Assembly: GCF_947241705.1 (NCBI RefSeq)
Contig: NC_079270.1
Location: 992,001-1,056,000, forward strand
DNA from: Saccharomyces mikatae IFO 1815
Lineage: Eukaryota; Ascomycota; Saccharomycetes; Saccharomycetales; Saccharomycetaceae
DNA: 64,000 bases
Reading direction: 5' to 3'
The notes under the pieces are model-generated. The model ran no database searches. It had not been told where the DNA came from and saw nothing but the letters and a program-made list of their open reading frames with translations. Made by a program: the position numbers and the translations under genes. Each line of letters begins with the position of its first letter. Positions within the stretch are counted from its first letter, which is position 1. Below are positions 10,263-21,142 of this stretch, in pieces.

Positions 10263-11843
10263 CTATTGTGATTTCTTATGTTGCATCCAGTATTCTTTGT
10301 TTATTTTGACATTATCGCTTAAAAATTCCAATTTAGAGAATTTTTGACTTAATGCGTTGAAAAACACCTCAGCGAACGTATTGATAAAAAATATTTGACC
10401 ATTTGGAATATACGGATGGCTTTTGATAATATCATCAGGATTAGTCACGTTCATGAGAATGTCTTGAATAGAACCCAAATCCTCCTTTGGAGAATCAACA
10501 TTCTTGTATGAATCGCCAAAACAATCTTGTTCTGGGCGGTGAGCTTTATGAAATGATTCCAAGAGAGCACAATCATTAAACTCCAAAGTGATCAGGTATG
10601 CCCAACGTGCTGATATTGACAAAGGTCTCGTCACATTAGAAATATCAGCAGCTTTAATAATAAGAGATATCAAAGTAATTTGTTTCATAGGTTGTTCGTG
10701 CATTAATCTGTCCTCATATTGAGAGTGCAATGCCATATCTGTAGCTAAAATGGCCTCCGAGATAAAATTGAATTGTTTTCTCGAAATAGATAGCAATTGT
10801 GGCCAATGATCCGATAATAATTGTTGAAATAACTCCCTATGGAAATTTTCCAAGATGGAGACGTTCTTGAAATTTTGTGCAACCTCCGATTCGCAGTTAC
10901 ACAATAGTTGATTGTTAGTACCAGGATGACCGACATCATGACCTATGGCAGCCATACATAACAGTAGTGTTTGTACAGGATTGTCCTCGAGAAGATATGT
11001 ACACAATTGCCATGTAGCTTGCATAACGTCAATAGCATGCCTGAAATTGTGAAATTTGTTTACTTGATGGTAGGATGACTCCAAAGTGAATAATAGTAGC
11101 AGCAACTTATTATCTGCGATGAGTACTTTCGCATCCTTAGATAACTTTTTGATAAGCGTGAACCCGCACCAAATCAATTCTTGAGTGCTTAACGATAAAG
11201 CACAGAAGTCCCAAGTTGATAAAATATTCCAATAATGTAACTCGTCCTGAGAGATTTTTTCTAATGGATCTGATAAGAAAGACATAAACTCGATGTTGCG
11301 AATCAACCTTGGCACAGATGCCTTGTGTAATTGTTGTGCCTTGGAATCATTCAAATGCAATAATAATGTGTAAATATTTGCTTCACATGCTTGAGTGGGA
11401 ATAGAATTTCCGTTAATGGTACCATAGTTCTTTTTATTAATACCGTCTGGGATGTCATCGTGATGGTGATACATCCAGTGGTTAATTCTTGTTATTCTGT
11501 TCCGACAGATATTATTTTCACGCTCAATGCATTCAAGACGTTGCAAATTTTCCTCTTGTGTATGATCAATTGCAGAAATATTAAAAGATGGGAAAAATCG
11601 CTTGAACAAAACATTTAATTGTCGCACAGATAATTGAAATTTCGAAGGGTCATACAGAACTAAAGATACACCCGTTTCAAAGTTATGAGCGTTGGGAAAA
11701 GACGAGACCCTGTCTCTGTACAAATCAATCATTAGAGAATCTAAATCATGAAGCTCAATTATTCTATCGAAATAGTGTTCATTCCGTATAATTGTTTGAG
11801 ATTTTTCAATCTCGTGCATTCCTATCAAAAAAAGGGTGGACAT
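10263..11843 (-). CDS. PDE2: PDE2: high-affinity cAMP phosphodiesterase
   Basis: The protein has 526 residues, the S. cerevisiae length. It hydrolyses cAMP to AMP and so restrains protein kinase A. The class I PDE catalytic domain covers about residues 200-510. The metal-binding HD-type signature begins at HNFRH (His near 264) and continues with GHDVGHPG (near 301). Downstream motifs ATDMALH and KAADISNVTRPL are intact, followed by the QIFFINTFAEVFF region that normally supplies the nucleotide-binding glutamine. The N-terminal 200 residues are fungus-specific. GPB1, another negative regulator of the PKA pathway, lies 17 kb away. Confidence 0.97.
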   Translation of the reverse strand: MSTLFLIGMHEIEKSQTIIRNEHYFDRIIELHDLDSLMIDLYRDRVSSFPNAHNFETGVSLVLYDPSKFQLSVRQLNVLFKRFFPSFNISAIDHTQEENLQRLECIERENNICRNRITRINHWMYHHHDDIPDGINKKNYGTINGNSIPTQACEANIYTLLLHLNDSKAQQLHKASVPRLIRNIEFMSFLSDPLEKISQDELHYWNILSTWDFCALSLSTQELIWCGFTLIKKLSKDAKVLIADNKLLLLLFTLESSYHQVNKFHNFRHAIDVMQATWQLCTYLLEDNPVQTLLLCMAAIGHDVGHPGTNNQLLCNCESEVAQNFKNVSILENFHRELFQQLLSDHWPQLLSISRKQFNFISEAILATDMALHSQYEDRLMHEQPMKQITLISLIIKAADISNVTRPLSISARWAYLITLEFNDCALLESFHKAHRPEQDCFGDSYKNVDSPKEDLGSIQDILMNVTNPDDIIKSHPYIPNGQIFFINTFAEVFFNALSQKFSKLEFLSDNVKINKEYWMQHKKSQ

Positions 11844-12380
11844 ATTGATACCGTATTACTGTTTGATTAAATGATAGTAATCTCTAGAACAGTCTTTATC
11901 TGCTCTAATTAATGGCTAATCAGCGCCAGTGCAAAAAATAAAGAGGGACGACAAAAGAATCGAAAAGAAAACGCAAAATAACCTATAATTTGTGCTGAAA
12001 CTAATAATGACAGCAAATGATAAGAAAACCCACTTTATTTTGAATATGCGCTTTTTAGATCAACCTTCCTCGCAATGATTATAGCTTTCGTTTTGCAAGC
12101 GTTTCCTCTGTAAGCTCAATCTTTCTTCTTTATAATGCTTGAAACAAAAAGAAAAGAGAAAAAAAATGCCCAGTAAAAAGAAATTCCCGGAGAGTAGAAA
12201 AAGAAACGTTTGACTGAGAAACAGTCGTGGGACCCTATAATCATTCTATACGAGTTCAGCGGCCCCTGCAGATTACAGAGATAATAGAGCCTATTGTAGT
12301 ATTCATGAATATTAGAGTATTTCTGATATTTGTACTAAATAAACTTGATAATTTACATACAACTCGTAAGTTTACAAGAT
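11844..12380. other. PDE2 promoter and PRT1 3' region
   Basis: This 537 bp lies between PRT1's stop and PDE2's start, both genes being on the minus strand. It contains AT-rich tracts and no recognised gene or RNA. Confidence 0.55.
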
Positions 12381-14561
12381 CTACTCAACTTTTTCCTTGG
12401 TTTCTTCCAAAACCTCCTCAACTATCTCTTCGATAGTGGTGAAGTCATCGCTGGCATCTTCCGGTTGGACATCAAATATCTCGAAATTCATAGATTCTTT
12501 CATTTCTTGTCCAATCTTTTCTCTATATTCAGTCCATTGTTTTAATAATTCACGTTGATGTAAAATCAAATCTCTCATGGCAGTGTCAGCTTCCATGGCG
12601 TCTTGCTCTTCGAACTGGGCAGACCATTCTCTCAGATTCTTTTTGACCTTTTTCCTCTCAGCATTAGGTAAGATGGAGGCAGGTCTTGGTCTCCAGGCAA
12701 AATTCTTGAACCCACCAATGACGTCTTCTTTAACTAAATTACCGGCAATGTTGAAAATTTTGTAACCATGCTCCACCTTGTGCTTCAAAGAACTTGACCA
12801 TGCTGTAACATATCTTCCGGATGGGTCCCAAGTGATATTTGTGGCCGCAGAGTAAGAAGGATGGGCGACATCTTTCAAAGAGGCTGACACGTCATTGTTG
12901 TCGTTGATATTCTTTTCGCCCGGGTAGTCCATATCGTAAAACTGTAAGTCTGATCTACGCATGTTCGGACCTACTAACGCACCAACAACGACAAATCTGC
13001 CTGCTGGAGACCAAGAAACGGTATTGGCAAAGGTTTTTGGAATTTCTTTAACCAAAGTCCATCTCTTGATAACGTTCTTCGCAGTCTTTTCTTTAGTTTC
13101 TGGGGCGTAAAATCTGATTGTATTGGCTGGGATAGCATAGTTCATATCAGCAACCTCATGAACAGAAATTGTAACAAATCTATTTCCGTGAGGTTCCCAA
13201 CCAAACTCAAAGACACTATCCTTCAGTTCAACTTTTTCAACTGGAATATCTCTTTCGGTCAATCTACAAATTTGCAGATTACTGAATTGAGTCTTACCAG
13301 ATTTAGTATGACGTTCCACATTGAAGCACAGGAATTCAGCCTGGCTTTGCCAATGTAAAGTTACGTTAGATACCTGGACTAAGTTAACGGTCTTTAGTAC
13401 TCTCCCACGTGGAACTTCAACAATCGTAGCGGTACAAGCGGAGTTATTGGTTTCTGGAGTCCAGTAAGCCAATAGAACAGAAGGCTCGTCACCACTTCTG
13501 AATGGTTGTAACTTGACACCTTCTGGAGCAAATGAGAAATCCCTGATGCCAGAAGGTTTCAAAGCCTTGGCTTCCAGTGGCATAAAGTTTTTGGTAGCGT
13601 CATGGACTACTAAGCTATCTTTGACCATACGAGCACAATATTTATCATTGTAAGACCATCTGACTAAAGGCCACTTCAGATATGGGCTCTTAATCACTGG
13701 GAAAGTCGCCATCAACAAACCGGAAGCAATATCCCAAATGCATAATTGATGACCCTCATTTTTCTTGGTAAATGGTGAGAATTCGTTATCTTCTTCTACA
13801 ATAATTGCTTCGGTCGAGAAAGTGACCAAGTATTTCTCATTTGGAGAAACAGAGGAATTTCTTACGTCTGGGTGATAGAATCTTCTCAAACGATCAAAAT
13901 TTGGACCACCCCATGCAGTAACACCTTGTTGATGGTAAGAAAACAAGTAGGTACCCTTTGGAGAGAATCTGACATAATTAGTAGACCAGTTTTCTCTAGA
14001 TTCTACTAAAGAATCTTCTTCGTTGAAAATCGAGTTCCAAAAAACACTTGTTTTCACGTCATCTTGTAATACAAATTGATCTCTCACTTTATCATCCATT
14101 AACCAGGATTTCAAGGAACTAGATGGAACGAATGTTGGCATATCCGGTTCCCTGAAGTCAGCGTCGAAGTCGTCAGAATTATACCTTTCAACATCTTTCA
14201 TGGTATAAAGGAATAAACGATGTTTCAAATCCAATCTTTTACCATGGAAACTTTTGATAATTTTCTTAGCGTCGTTAATAGATCCACATTCTACGAAAAG
14301 AAAACCTTTTGTTTTACCGGTACTCTCGTCAATTGGGAAGTCCATATTAACGACTTTACCAGCTTTAGAAAACAAAGAAGTCAAAGCTTTTTTCAAAACA
14401 GGAACTTTGGAAGATGGAATGACTGGGGCACCATTTACGACTATGTATTGATCGAAATTGAATTCTTCCGTAATCTTGTATTGTTCTTCCAGATCGGAAA
14501 AATCAATATCGTCGACAGGAATATCTTCTAGTTTAATATCTTCGAACGTCTCAGTAGCCAT
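12381..14561 (-). CDS. PRT1: PRT1: eIF3b translation initiation subunit
   Basis: The protein has 726 residues. An acidic N-terminus is followed by an RRM at about residues 37-122 (YIVVNGAPV, then [12 protein letters not shown]). A large WD-type beta-propeller occupies about 190-640, and a charged helical C-terminus ([20 protein letters not shown], then [16 protein letters not shown]) is where eIF3i and eIF3g bind. The protein scaffolds eIF3 on the 40S subunit and is essential. I chose the ATG at 14,561. A TAA lies in the same frame eight codons upstream, so the 39-residue N-terminal extension once annotated in S. cerevisiae cannot be made here. A short internal block ([12 protein letters not shown]) looks slightly expanded relative to S. 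cerevisiae as I recall it. Confidence 0.97.
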   Translation of the reverse strand: MATETFEDIKLEDIPVDDIDFSDLEEQYKITEEFNFDQYIVVNGAPVIPSSKVPVLKKALTSLFSKAGKVVNMDFPIDESTGKTKGFLFVECGSINDAKKIIKSFHGKRLDLKHRLFLYTMKDVERYNSDDFDADFREPDMPTFVPSSSLKSWLMDDKVRDQFVLQDDVKTSVFWNSIFNEEDSLVESRENWSTNYVRFSPKGTYLFSYHQQGVTAWGGPNFDRLRRFYHPDVRNSSVSPNEKYLVTFSTEAIIVEEDNEFSPFTKKNEGHQLCIWDIASGLLMATFPVIKSPYLKWPLVRWSYNDKYCARMVKDSLVVHDATKNFMPLEAKALKPSGIRDFSFAPEGVKLQPFRSGDEPSVLLAYWTPETNNSACTATIVEVPRGRVLKTVNLVQVSNVTLHWQSQAEFLCFNVERHTKSGKTQFSNLQICRLTERDIPVEKVELKDSVFEFGWEPHGNRFVTISVHEVADMNYAIPANTIRFYAPETKEKTAKNVIKRWTLVKEIPKTFANTVSWSPAGRFVVVGALVGPNMRRSDLQFYDMDYPGEKNINDNNDVSASLKDVAHPSYSAATNITWDPSGRYVTAWSSSLKHKVEHGYKIFNIAGNLVKEDVIGGFKNFAWRPRPASILPNAERKKVKKNLREWSAQFEEQDAMEADTAMRDLILHQRELLKQWTEYREKIGQEMKESMNFEIFDVQPEDASDDFTTIEEIVEEVLEETKEKVE

Positions 14562-14882
14562 TTCAATTATGTTTGACCCTTTTTAACTGTGTATTTCAAG
14601 ACACTTTCAACCTAGAAATTATTTGAATAGTCTTTATGAACATTATTTTTAGTGTGGAAAAAGAAAATTTTTCACTCGCTAGCTATTTTGAATGAGTGAA
14701 AGAGGGTAATGAATATCAAGAAACTGGAAGTATCAAACTATTTCAGATGATAATAATAAGATGGTGTAATGAGACGTTTATCTAGTTACGTAGAATGTAA
14801 AGGGGAGGTACTATATATGTATTTTTGCGGGTTTATATGTGAGTTCATATTCTTTTCTACTCTTTCTTTATTCCTTTCGGGC
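14562..14882. other. PRT1 promoter and PRE10 3' region
   Basis: This 321 bp lies between PRE10's stop and PRT1's start. It contains AT-rich sequence near 14,810-14,830 (CTATATATGTATTTTT) and no recognised element beyond that. Confidence 0.5.
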
Positions 14883-15749
14883 CTATTCTAGGTGAATGTC
14901 CCCCTCTTGGTCAGTAGTAGCGTTTGCATTCGTAGCCACCGGAGCGTTTTCATCATCACTAGACATGATATTATCGCTATCACCTTCAGCATCGTCATCA
15001 TCACCGTTCAACTCTTTTTGAGCGAAATCGATGGCTTCCTGGAGCAGATCGCCCTTGACAAACTTGTGCAGACCGTTTGTTTCCGATAGTGAGCACCAAC
15101 TTATTTCCAATTCGAAGTCTTTCTCTTTGTTGTCTTCGTGTGCTAAGTAAATAATCCTTGCAGCTTGTTTAACGGCCTCTCTCGCTGTAAGACCCTGTGG
15201 GTGTTGGTCAACTAATTTCTCCAATTCTGCTTTAGCAGATTGTCTACCTTTCCCAGTAGCAGCACCCTTGTACCCCCAATAAGAGCCACTTGGCTCCAAC
15301 ATATAGAGGTGGGCTCCATTCTTATCTACACCACCAAATATAGTACTCACTCCGAACGGTCTTACACTATTGTATAAGGTGTGCGCTTGCACGTACTGTC
15401 CCAGACGGTCAGCAAATGCAGGAATGGGAATGGGTGTGTTGTACAACTTTTTGAAACTCGCGGCTTCCTCACGACCACGATTAACCAGGTGTCTGCCATC
15501 AGGGATCAATCCTGAGTAAACGCAACCGATGTGACGGTCTACGACTTGAATCTTGACATTTTTCTGTGGAACTAGCAATTTGGAAGTAATGAGTTTTTCC
15601 ACTGCAAATACCACACCATCATTACACTTGATACCGATTGAAGTAGTGCCGTTTTCGACGGCCTTGACGGCATACTCCACCTGGAAATTTCTACCATCAG
15701 GGGAGAAAACACTATTGGATAGATCGTAACCAGTACCAATTGAAGTCAT
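14883..15749 (-). CDS. PRE10: PRE10: 20S proteasome alpha7 subunit
   Basis: The protein has 288 residues. The N-terminus carries the proteasome alpha signature GYDLSNSVFSPDGRNFQVEYAVKAVE, with the YD..SP.GR..QVEYA pattern that gates the 20S core. The Ntn-hydrolase fold follows to about residue 245, including GRQSAKAELEKL. The C-terminal tail is long and acidic (GDDDDAEGDSDN and onward), a known feature of yeast alpha7. The subunit is structural and lacks the catalytic threonine. An exact PACE element lies upstream, consistent with Rpn4 control along with the other proteasome genes. Confidence 0.97.
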   Translation of the reverse strand: MTSIGTGYDLSNSVFSPDGRNFQVEYAVKAVENGTTSIGIKCNDGVVFAVEKLITSKLLVPQKNVKIQVVDRHIGCVYSGLIPDGRHLVNRGREEAASFKKLYNTPIPIPAFADRLGQYVQAHTLYNSVRPFGVSTIFGGVDKNGAHLYMLEPSGSYWGYKGAATGKGRQSAKAELEKLVDQHPQGLTAREAVKQAARIIYLAHEDNKEKDFELEISWCSLSETNGLHKFVKGDLLQEAIDFAQKELNGDDDDAEGDSDNIMSSDDENAPVATNANATTDQEGDIHLE

Positions 15750-15868
15750 TGCTAAAGGGTTATGCTTTTTTTATCTTGTTGATGCAGTGGTTTGGTCGCT
15801 TGAAACCTTCTTAACTGCAATTTCATATAAACCCTCTACCGCCACTAATGCTACTTGCTTTCCTCATT

Positions 15869-15877
15869 TTTGCCACC
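15869..15877 (-). promoter_or_regulatory. PACE (Rpn4 site) before PRE10
   Basis: The minus strand reads GGTGGCAAA, an exact match to the proteasome-associated control element bound by Rpn4. It is 120 bp upstream of the PRE10 ATG and in the usual orientation. Confidence 0.85.
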
Positions 15878-17905
15878 GATTTGGAGGGGCGGCAGGAAGT
15901 TTCGTTAAAAGAGATTTCTTCATACAAGTTTCAGTATAAATAAGAACAAAGCTGATCGATGTAGAGATGAAGTAAGGGCAAATACAAGGTTCTTAAGAAC
16001 AAAGTCAGTAGCAATTCGTAAATATAATTACCAGTAATAGCTGATGTACTCCAGATCATTTCCTGGGTATTTGCAGCTACTTAAATAACGACTGGCATTA
16101 CTACTTACTCAGAGGAGAGCAGCCTTTTGGGCATTGTTCCCAGAACGCCATGTAAAGACTTCAGAGACATGATGCGTATAGTTTTTGCAACTGTTCTAAT
16201 TCACATGTGTATCTGCGGAGTTGGCTGTCATATTTTTATGCACTTTTAAGGTGTCTTTGTTTAGAATTACTGTATTTTTTTACGCCGATGGCGCTACTCA
16301 CCACTATATCAAAGTCCTGCGCTTTAGTCTGTGAAAATCCGCAAAAACGTTTATCCGGGAATGGCCAAAAGAAATACTTGACAGCATAGACAAGGAAGGT
16401 AATATTTGATTAGCGATAAATGGCCATTCTTTTGAGAATAGCTATACTCTTGTAAATTTGATAAAGAGATCAGGTGAGGAGGTTAGTGGTGCGAGTGGTG
16501 CGAGTGCTATATAGGATGTCAGAAGGGAAAGTATATAAAAAAATGGCCTTCCATGGGGTAGGAGTAATCTTTTTCTGAACATTTTCGTGAAGCATGTGAG
16601 GTACCAATTTTACAACAGCAGGTTCTGTTATGGTACATTTCTCATGGTACAGTAATACTATTGTCGTTGATTTTTTAGAGAACTTCGATTTATTTTCCCA
16701 AAAGAAAGGTCAGCAGAATACCCATAATTGCAGAGAATATTAGTCTGAACAAATTGGTAAAAAAAAGGAAATAAAAAGAAGTGTTATATATACGACAGCT
16801 TTAGTTAATTTGTATTTAGGTTATCTCTTGGTTTGGTCTTCAGCTCACAAATAGAAAAACACGCATCCTTTCTAGTTGATTGGAAAGGGTTGCTCAATCT
16901 GGAGTATCTGAGTGTTTGGCTACTACTAAGAACTTCCCCGGTTGCGGTAAAAATCATGTACTTGCATATCTGGTTCTTCCCTTAAATCATATAGCCAGTG
17001 GTATTTTCAACAAGACTTGCACATTTATTTGGTCATATGGAGCCTACTCTAAATCTTTCCTTATAAAATTGTCGTTATAGATTGGATCGCATCATACTCT
17101 CATCACTATCAAAATTACGTGTTATGTTTGTCTCACTCTTTACATAGTATGGTGATGACAGTTATTACACTAAGATAAATTAGATAAATGGATTAAAAAA
17201 AACGTTTTTGTTAATACATCGTGTAAACTTTTCATGATAATCAGCATGGACCAGCTTTGTTGAAATTTAATCTCTATATCTCGGTCGTGTGCCGTTTCTG
17301 GTTGTACTTCGAAGCATTTTTTATTGTATTTAGATTCCACCATTTCACCTCGATAATTATTCTAATTAGAAAAATGTATGTGTGCTAAGAGTAATCTATT
17401 CTTTCTACTTTTATTTATTCGGGCCTCTCAGTAAGATTGTATGTTTATCAATAACTTCAGAGATGATTTTTATCTTTACCGCCCCAAATATTCTCCAGGC
17501 CATCTTTGTATATTTTACTGCCTCCCATCAAGAACACATTGTATCCGTGTTCACCCGGCAATAAACTTTATTATTCATTAGTTTTGGCTTTTACACTGTT
17601 TGATAGTGCAAGTTATAACGACTAAGTTATCAAGATTTATTCAGTGGAATGATGTTCTTCGTTAGTGGTATTGTTTCGTTTCTTTATAAACTTCACCTTA
17701 TGCACTTTATGAGTGCGAGCCATTATTGACGCACGAACTATTGTTTACAGCGACTCAAAAAGGAAAGTTCACAAAAGGATCACCAGTTTAGACACAGAGG
17801 CCAAGTATATCGGCATCGCGCCGTTAAACTAAACGAAGTGACTACATGCGCCGTGGTGTATATTATGAGTTGCTATGTGGCCAGTTGACATCCTCAAAAA
17901 AATTC
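15878..17905. other. PRE10-PIP2 intergenic region without a clear gene
   Basis: About 2 kb separates the PRE10 promoter from the PIP2 stop. I recognise no tRNA, snoRNA or LTR. A 67-codon open frame lies at about 16,880-17,083 and is discussed as a weak finding. A perfect 9-bp duplication lies at 16,486-16,503. Near 17,440 there is a 10-of-11 match to the ARS consensus (TTGTATGTTTA). Confidence 0.55.
16486..16503 (+). repeat. Two-copy 9-bp tandem repeat
   Basis: GTGGTGCGA occurs twice head to tail and is followed by a third partial GTG. It is short and lies in the PRE10-PIP2 gap. Confidence 0.6.
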
Positions 17906-20893
17906 TTAGTCATTCTGAAAAAGAAGGTCATAATCAAAGAAATCAAGACTACCAAAAATGTCTGGCACATCCATGGATACATCCAAAGAAGACATGGGTG
18001 GGTCATAGTAGTTCTTGAAGTTGCTTGGTAACTTAACGTTATCATTGTTGTTACTGTTGCTGCTGTTGTCACCATAGTTGTTGTTTATTGCCATAAAATG
18101 TAAGTTGGGAGTGACACAGCTATTTTCACTCGAACGGGTTAACTGTGGCGTGTTTTCACCATCATTGTGAATACTGATATTGTGTGATAAATTATAAGAG
18201 GTGCTACCCACGTTAGTGGGGTCATTTGAACTACTACATGATGGTACGCCCTCCTTCTCCATATTAGAGTTGAGTAAAAGCTCAATTGTGGGAGTATTAT
18301 CTTTCATGCTTGGCTTTGAAGGATTCAAAGAATTTTGTGAATCAGCAGTACCAATATCTTTTATTTTATCGAACTCTTTAATGATTTCGTTTAGTTGGTC
18401 GAGTGTAAAATTAACAGTAAGATTTTTACCTTTTAGTCTATCAATTAAATGATCAGACTTGTCTAAGTTGATACCGAGTGTCAACTCTAGCATCGTCGCA
18501 ATTTTTTTAGTAGTTAGGTCCTTGTCCACTTTGACAAACAAGCCGGAGAATAACCGACCTTTTCTCAGTCTTTGGATAAATACGTCAAATAACGTTAACA
18601 TCTTGAAAATGTAGAAATACTTAAACCTCAGATTTTGGGAGGCAAGTAGGTATACTTCCAACAAAAGCCTTTCAAAGTTGTCTTTGATAGTGTCTAGTGA
18701 CTTAATTTTCTCTTTTATTTCTGGGAGGCTACTGATGTCACCTCTAGTATTACATTCGTTACACTTAACAAGCAACATATTCTTGGCAAGCTCTACCCTC
18801 ATAATAATTACCAAAAGCGTAAACATTGTGGTAGGAACAGCTAACTGTATTACTTTTGTAGTGATGAAGCATACTAAAGAAGAAAGGACTTTTTCGTAAC
18901 TACCATTAAAGTACAATAAAAAAAATCTTATTAGAGAAATGGTATCTGCACAGCATTGAAAAAAATACTTAAAAAAAAAAGGCAAGCATTCGCTTCTTTC
19001 CATTGCAAGTGTTTCAAAATATAACATCAACGCTATCGAAGCTCTCAGCATCATTAGTTTACCCAAAACTTGACCTGACAAACTTATTGAGTTCAAAACC
19101 GAATTGAAGCTTAGTTTTTGGAACGTCTTTTCCACATCATAGATATTGATATCCACACTTCTTAACTGAAAGTTGTTCTTCAGCAGTTCGTTAGCCTTAA
19201 TGCGCAACGTTTCTATCGTGTCCATTGGAACCGAACCACTGTAAGAAATAGTTATGTTGTTCAAATCAGACAAGAATAGTGCCAATTGAGCTCTGTGAAA
19301 GAATATTTCATGGATTTCTAGTAATTGTTCATCTGATTCGGAACCTGTTAGATCCTTTTTAACCCGTTTTTTATAGATTTCTATGCAATTAGGATCTCGG
19401 ACATTAATGAAAAGATCAATCATAGAAAGGGGTGATACTAACAGCCTACCTTTCAGACTTGATTCTAAAGTTGCCATAGAAATGATTGATAACCATTGTA
19501 TCCTTCTTAGGTTCAGCAGCCTTTTGTCTGAAATTTCGGGGTGATTCAAGGCTGGAAAGTCCGATGGATCACGATGCAATCCGATGGACGTACCTATTAT
19601 TATCACAAGGTTAATAATAACATCAGATGGTTGCTCTAACAAAAAGTCACCCTCAGTAGGGGAGAAAACAAATGCACACCAAATATAAAGTAGGCATGAG
19701 ATGGTATTTTCGTTTGCGCAAGCACACCAATTCTCAGATGCAAGTATCTGCTGGGCTAAGAAAATTACCTCGCTTTGGATAGGATATTTCTCTAACATAT
19801 CTTTAGTAATATAGGGGCTGTAATCTTCGATCTTATCTTCTATAAATGTTAAAGAGATGTAGGCAATCCTCAATATTAACAGTAAGATACATAAATTTTC
19901 CATTTTGTTTCGTATAAGAGTTGTCCCCATGGATAGTCGTACCTCCCCCAGTCCATTGTACTGCACTGTTGTGTGTATAGACTCTTCTAACATTTCTTTG
20001 CTCGCAAACGGTATTAAGTGGAAAATATGCTCAAAAAAGTGAGAAAGATATTGTTCTGTAATAGCCTTTGGAGGAAGAGTCTTTTCAATTTCATTGATGT
20101 AGCCTTTCAACAAATCCGAATAGTCGTTTTCGGAAGGACATGTATCCTCTAGGTATGACGATTCCCTGTTACTGTATAGTAAAGAAATCACCTTATTAAT
20201 TGCAGACTGCTCTTCTGGGTTCTTCCTCTGCAAAAGCCTGTCAGTAAACTCATTGATGGACTTTCTCTGTGATTCATATTTTGAATTTTTCAATAGAACT
20301 TCTTTCATTTTCACCACGTTATTCTTTACGCATGGTTGTGTCCTGGAGCTGCTAATATCTGCATTTAAGGCAGGAATCATGGAGTTTCTGGATGAACTTA
20401 AAAGCACAGATGCAATCAATGTTTTAAGGAAAGTATCTTGAAATATCAGGTATTTTTCTGATAAAGGATTGATTTCTCTTTTCATTACCTTGGTCATAAT
20501 CAGCCTAGGATGAGTCTTATAAAGACTTATTGGAAAACTGTTTTCTTGCAAACTTTTACATGCTCTCCTAGTGTTTAACTCTTCAGTGGGTCTTTTCAAT
20601 GCAGTGTAAAAGTCCTTCTTTTCTTGAGTCAGATCTACGGTTTTATTTCTCCAGTATCGAATGTCCTTTTTCAATCTCGCTATGGTAGCATCTTTATTCG
20701 GGTTTCTTGGGGCCGGCTGTCTGGCAACATCATAAATACAAAACAGATTCTGTTTGGTACATCTGCCACATCGAGGCTTTTCCTGGTCACACTTGGTCTT
20801 GGCTTTTCGACAAGCCTGACAAACGAAGGAAAGTCTGTTTCTTTTTTTATTAGCCCTAATCATTGTCGGTGACGACTCATCCGTAAAGTACAT
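17906..20893 (-). CDS. PIP2: PIP2: oleate-responsive Zn2Cys6 activator
   Basis: The protein has 995 residues, about the S. cerevisiae length. The binuclear zinc cluster is complete, with cysteines at 25, 28, 35, 42, 45 and 52 (CQACRKAKTKC and so on). A linker and a short coiled coil follow (ATIARLKKDIRYWRNKTVDL). The large middle region carries the fungal transcription-factor homology core (SIGLHRDPSDFP near 430). The C-terminus is Asn/Ser-rich and acidic, ending LDFFDYDLLFQND, the likely activation domain. Pip2 pairs with Oaf1 on oleate response elements to switch on peroxisomal beta-oxidation genes. Its own promoter carries an exact ORE, consistent with autoregulation. Confidence 0.94.
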   Translation of the reverse strand: MYFTDESSPTMIRANKKRNRLSFVCQACRKAKTKCDQEKPRCGRCTKQNLFCIYDVARQPAPRNPNKDATIARLKKDIRYWRNKTVDLTQEKKDFYTALKRPTEELNTRRACKSLQENSFPISLYKTHPRLIMTKVMKREINPLSEKYLIFQDTFLKTLIASVLLSSSRNSMIPALNADISSSRTQPCVKNNVVKMKEVLLKNSKYESQRKSINEFTDRLLQRKNPEEQSAINKVISLLYSNRESSYLEDTCPSENDYSDLLKGYINEIEKTLPPKAITEQYLSHFFEHIFHLIPFASKEMLEESIHTTVQYNGLGEVRLSMGTTLIRNKMENLCILLLILRIAYISLTFIEDKIEDYSPYITKDMLEKYPIQSEVIFLAQQILASENWCACANENTISCLLYIWCAFVFSPTEGDFLLEQPSDVIINLVIIIGTSIGLHRDPSDFPALNHPEISDKRLLNLRRIQWLSIISMATLESSLKGRLLVSPLSMIDLFINVRDPNCIEIYKKRVKKDLTGSESDEQLLEIHEIFFHRAQLALFLSDLNNITISYSGSVPMDTIETLRIKANELLKNNFQLRSVDINIYDVEKTFQKLSFNSVLNSISLSGQVLGKLMMLRASIALMLYFETLAMERSECLPFFFKYFFQCCADTISLIRFFLLYFNGSYEKVLSSLVCFITTKVIQLAVPTTMFTLLVIIMRVELAKNMLLVKCNECNTRGDISSLPEIKEKIKSLDTIKDNFERLLLEVYLLASQNLRFKYFYIFKMLTLFDVFIQRLRKGRLFSGLFVKVDKDLTTKKIATMLELTLGINLDKSDHLIDRLKGKNLTVNFTLDQLNEIIKEFDKIKDIGTADSQNSLNPSKPSMKDNTPTIELLLNSNMEKEGVPSCSSSNDPTNVGSTSYNLSHNISIHNDGENTPQLTRSSENSCVTPNLHFMAINNNYGDNSSNSNNNDNVKLPSNFKNYYDPPMSSLDVSMDVPDIFGSLDFFDYDLLFQND

Positions 20894-21033
20894 GATGAGG
20901 TAGTTAGACAGATCGTGTTTAGGAAGATGGGAAGTAATATTCCATCCGCTCTATGTGTTCCAGTCATTTTTTTTATCTGGAATCTCTAACCTGTTTCCAG
21001 CAACGCTTCATGTTTTCTTCGTTGGAGATATGC

Positions 21034-21054
21034 CGGAGATTATATTTAGTTCCG
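21034..21054 (+). promoter_or_regulatory. Oleate response element before PIP2
   Basis: The sequence fits CGG-N3-TNA-N9-CCG exactly, with CGG at 21,034-21,036, TTA at 21,040-21,042 and CCG at 21,052-21,054. It lies 141-161 bp upstream of the PIP2 ATG. This is the site bound by Pip2-Oaf1 and supports positive autoregulation. Confidence 0.8.
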
Positions 21055-21142
21055 AGATGGCCTTAAGGCCCTTTCAATTTCGAAATCGGAAGGTATTCAC
21101 CGAAAGAGAAGCACTAGAAGAAGTATACATAAGTTTCTCTAT

